Shown in pieces: positions 62,644 to 64,000 of a stretch of 64,000 bases of DNA. A program made the position numbers and the translations under genes. Origin of the DNA: Allocoleopsis franciscana PCC 7113. GTDB taxonomy: Bacteria > Cyanobacteriota > Cyanobacteriia > Cyanobacteriales > Coleofasciculaceae. Below the pieces are notes generated by a model, which was given only the letters and a program-made list of their open reading frames with translations, searched no databases and was not told the DNA's origin. The stretch's first letter is position 1. Each line of letters begins with the position of its first letter. The stretch is taken from contig NC_019738.1 in NCBI RefSeq assembly GCF_000317515.1, positions 4,118,001 through 4,182,000 of the forward strand. Reading direction: 5' to 3'.

Positions 62644-63555
62644 TTAGAGCTTGAATATCTTCTTTATTTTATTTTGAGCTTTCTTGAAGATGTTTGGATC
62701 GTAATCAAATAACGTTCTTTGGGTAAATCTATCAGCCTCTAAGTCTCGAAAGATAAAGGGTGGATGTTTTAAAGGAAAATCCATTGCTTCTATTGCCATT
62801 TTAATATATGGATCTTTTTCATCATGGATGTGGGTTGCTTCTGCACCATACCCAATATTAGTTACCAAATTTCTATCAGAAATAATACATAATCCATTTT
62901 GAAGCCAACAGGAAAACATCCATTTAAAATCCCATCCTGTTAAACGTCCATCATATAACATCTGAGCCGTTCTTTCCCAAACTTTTACAGCATAAGGGTC
63001 TTCTAATATATCTTTCATAAATTTTTTGTCTCGCACTTCAGGCCAGAGTTTAAGGTCAACATCGAAGTACTGCCATGAACGTCTCCAAGTTGCCCATCCC
63101 CAGCAAAGGGTAAAACGAGAAAAATAGTAATTGTAATCTGTTCTTTTGCGTCCAAATAGGACATTTTGTCCCGATATATTCATGACCCTTGGATCGTGGC
63201 GATAACGGTCTAGCAATTCTTCACAATAGGTAAAAAAGGTAGGATGAGGGATGCAATCATCTTCTAGGATAATGGCTTCTTCAACGGTGTCAAACACCCA
63301 ATTTAACCCATCTATAATCCGGGGATCGCAACCTAAATTAGTATCAGAGTAATTTTTGAGAACTTGGCATTCCCAGTCTACCCGATCAATAATTGCACGA
63401 GCTGAAGCGCACTTTTCTTTATCCTCAGGTCGGTTAGGACGAGGGCCATCGGCAATAACTAAAAGTTGGGAAGGTTGAGCTTTGCGAATGACCTCAAATA
63501 CTTTTTCTGTATGATGGGGACGATTGAAAATAATCAAGACAACTGGGGTTTTCAT
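62644..63555 (-). CDS. GT2-like (GT-A fold) glycosyltransferase
   Basis: The 303-residue product begins MKTPVVLIIFNRPHHTEKVFEVIRKAQPSQLLVIADGPRP, a GT-A start. ILEDDCIPHP near residue 95 is the metal-binding EDD motif, WGWATWRRSW near 152 is characteristic of this branch, and GWDFKWMF near 205 supplies the catalytic base region. It probably transfers a sugar in exopolysaccharide or O-chain assembly. The exact family is not settled; GNT-I-like and HlpA-like names are used for relatives. It is AT-rich compared with core genes. Confidence 0.9.
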   Translation of the reverse strand: MKTPVVLIIFNRPHHTEKVFEVIRKAQPSQLLVIADGPRPNRPEDKEKCASARAIIDRVDWECQVLKNYSDTNLGCDPRIIDGLNWVFDTVEEAIILEDDCIPHPTFFTYCEELLDRYRHDPRVMNISGQNVLFGRKRTDYNYYFSRFTLCWGWATWRRSWQYFDVDLKLWPEVRDKKFMKDILEDPYAVKVWERTAQMLYDGRLTGWDFKWMFSCWLQNGLCIISDRNLVTNIGYGAEATHIHDEKDPYIKMAIEAMDFPLKHPPFIFRDLEADRFTQRTLFDYDPNIFKKAQNKIKKIFKL

Positions 63556-63689
63556 CTACGAATAAGGCTTTATAGATTTTTATTAATTGGGACAATTAGC
63601 TTGGATATAAGAATAACAGTTGAGATTTTCAGTCAATATTTTTCTGAAGTTAAAACCCCCTACATATATATTAACTTTCTGCAATTCTT

Positions 63690-64000
63690 TTAAGCTATAC
63701 CCGCCAATTTTAGGATTTTTAACAACGAATCTAATTTTACCAAGATATTGTCTCCAGCCAAGTGTGGGTCAATCCCTTCTGGTGGTTTTCGTCCTTCCCC
63801 AATCAAGTAGTAATAATCTAGATTGATTTGGTTTAGCATGGCCCAATAACCAACATTGACATAATTGGGGGAAAAAATCTCGATTAACTTCGTTCCTGGC
63901 TGGCAGAATACCATATTTGTAATGCCTGAACCATGAGGCGCGATTACAACCTTGACCGAAGAAAAAAGTGCCGCTTTTTCAGTGATCGTCATTGACTCTA
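63690..64000 (-). CDS. C-terminal part of a GT61-family glycosyltransferase (5' partial)
   Basis: The frame runs open to the window edge (the codons before the ATG at 63992 are sense), so the N-terminus lies beyond 64000. The visible 103 residues include MTITEKAALFSSVKVVIAPHGSGITNMVFCQPGTKLIEIF, the APHG-x-G-(I/L)-TN signature of DUF563/GT61 enzymes. These transfer xylose or related sugars in other organisms. It is the most upstream visible member of the right-end glycan cluster. Confidence 0.88.
   Translation of the reverse strand, partial: ESMTITEKAALFSSVKVVIAPHGSGITNMVFCQPGTKLIEIFSPNYVNVGYWAMLNQINLDYYYLIGEGRKPPEGIDPHLAGDNILVKLDSLLKILKLAGIA

Overview
The window looks like chromosomal DNA of a filamentous, Coleofasciculus/Microcoleus-like cyanobacterium. 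HIP1-type GCGATCGC octamers are scattered through genes on both strands. Several products belong to typically cyanobacterial groups: a DUF1995 protein, ferredoxin-type sulfite reductase, a long arginine decarboxylase, orthocaspase and CHAT proteins, and PAS/LOV and Cache/HAMP adenylate cyclases. Short tandem heptamers and octamers and small palindromic repeats fill many intergenic gaps. I saw no rRNA, tRNA or CRISPR array.

Layout. 0-5.5 kb: the 3' end of a DUF4114 protein gene, a GT4 glycosyltransferase followed by a large membrane-anchored protein of unknown function, and a GT2 glycosyltransferase. 5.8-9.7 kb: a protein with predicted winged-helix segments, a convergent translationally coupled pair (a ParB-like protein with a helix-hairpin-helix tail, and a ParA ATPase fused to an HsdR-type PD-(D/E)xK nuclease domain), and a stand-alone RNase D-like exonuclease. 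9.7-17.5 kb: an AspT/YidE-type transporter, a secreted phospholipase-D-fold protein with an EF-hand and ComEA-like tail, a small Cys-rich RelE-like protein, a cysteine desulfurase, a MATE exporter and a DUF1995 protein. 17.6-28.4 kb: a blue-light LOV adenylate cyclase, a patatin-like lipase, a split CheB/CheR pair and a Tat-exported orthocaspase. 28.5-37.2 kb: nested MITE-like repeats, speA, a CHAT protein, and a membrane subtilase overlapping an OB-fold-like gene. 37.3-44 kb: small secreted or repeat-rich proteins, sulfite reductase with a ribbon-helix-helix tail, a small conserved protein and an outer-membrane-like protein. 44.5-46.2 kb: an insertion sequence with recognisable terminal inverted repeats. 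46.4-50.4 kb: two tandem PBP2 (mrdA) genes. 50.7-56.3 kb: a polyamine ABC transporter locus potA-x-D-B-C, interrupted by repeats and a possible tiny gene. 56.4-60.1 kb: a 1229-residue Cache/HAMP adenylate cyclase carrying a degenerate histidine-kinase module. 60.3-64 kb: a glycan cluster (GT4, PhyH-type oxygenase, GT2-like, GT61) running off the right edge.

How the genes may work together. Two independent cAMP sources, one light-sensing and one periplasm-sensing, lie about 39 kb apart. SpeA makes agmatine from arginine, and the pot locus imports polyamines. The glycosyltransferases at both ends suggest cell-surface or exported polysaccharide synthesis. The least explained unit is the nuclease-ParA/ParB-like pair. 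Its parts are recognisable, but their combination does not match ordinary plasmid partitioning, and I flag it as the best candidate for an under-described system. All functions are inferred from sequence reading and recollection of protein families; no database search was run.
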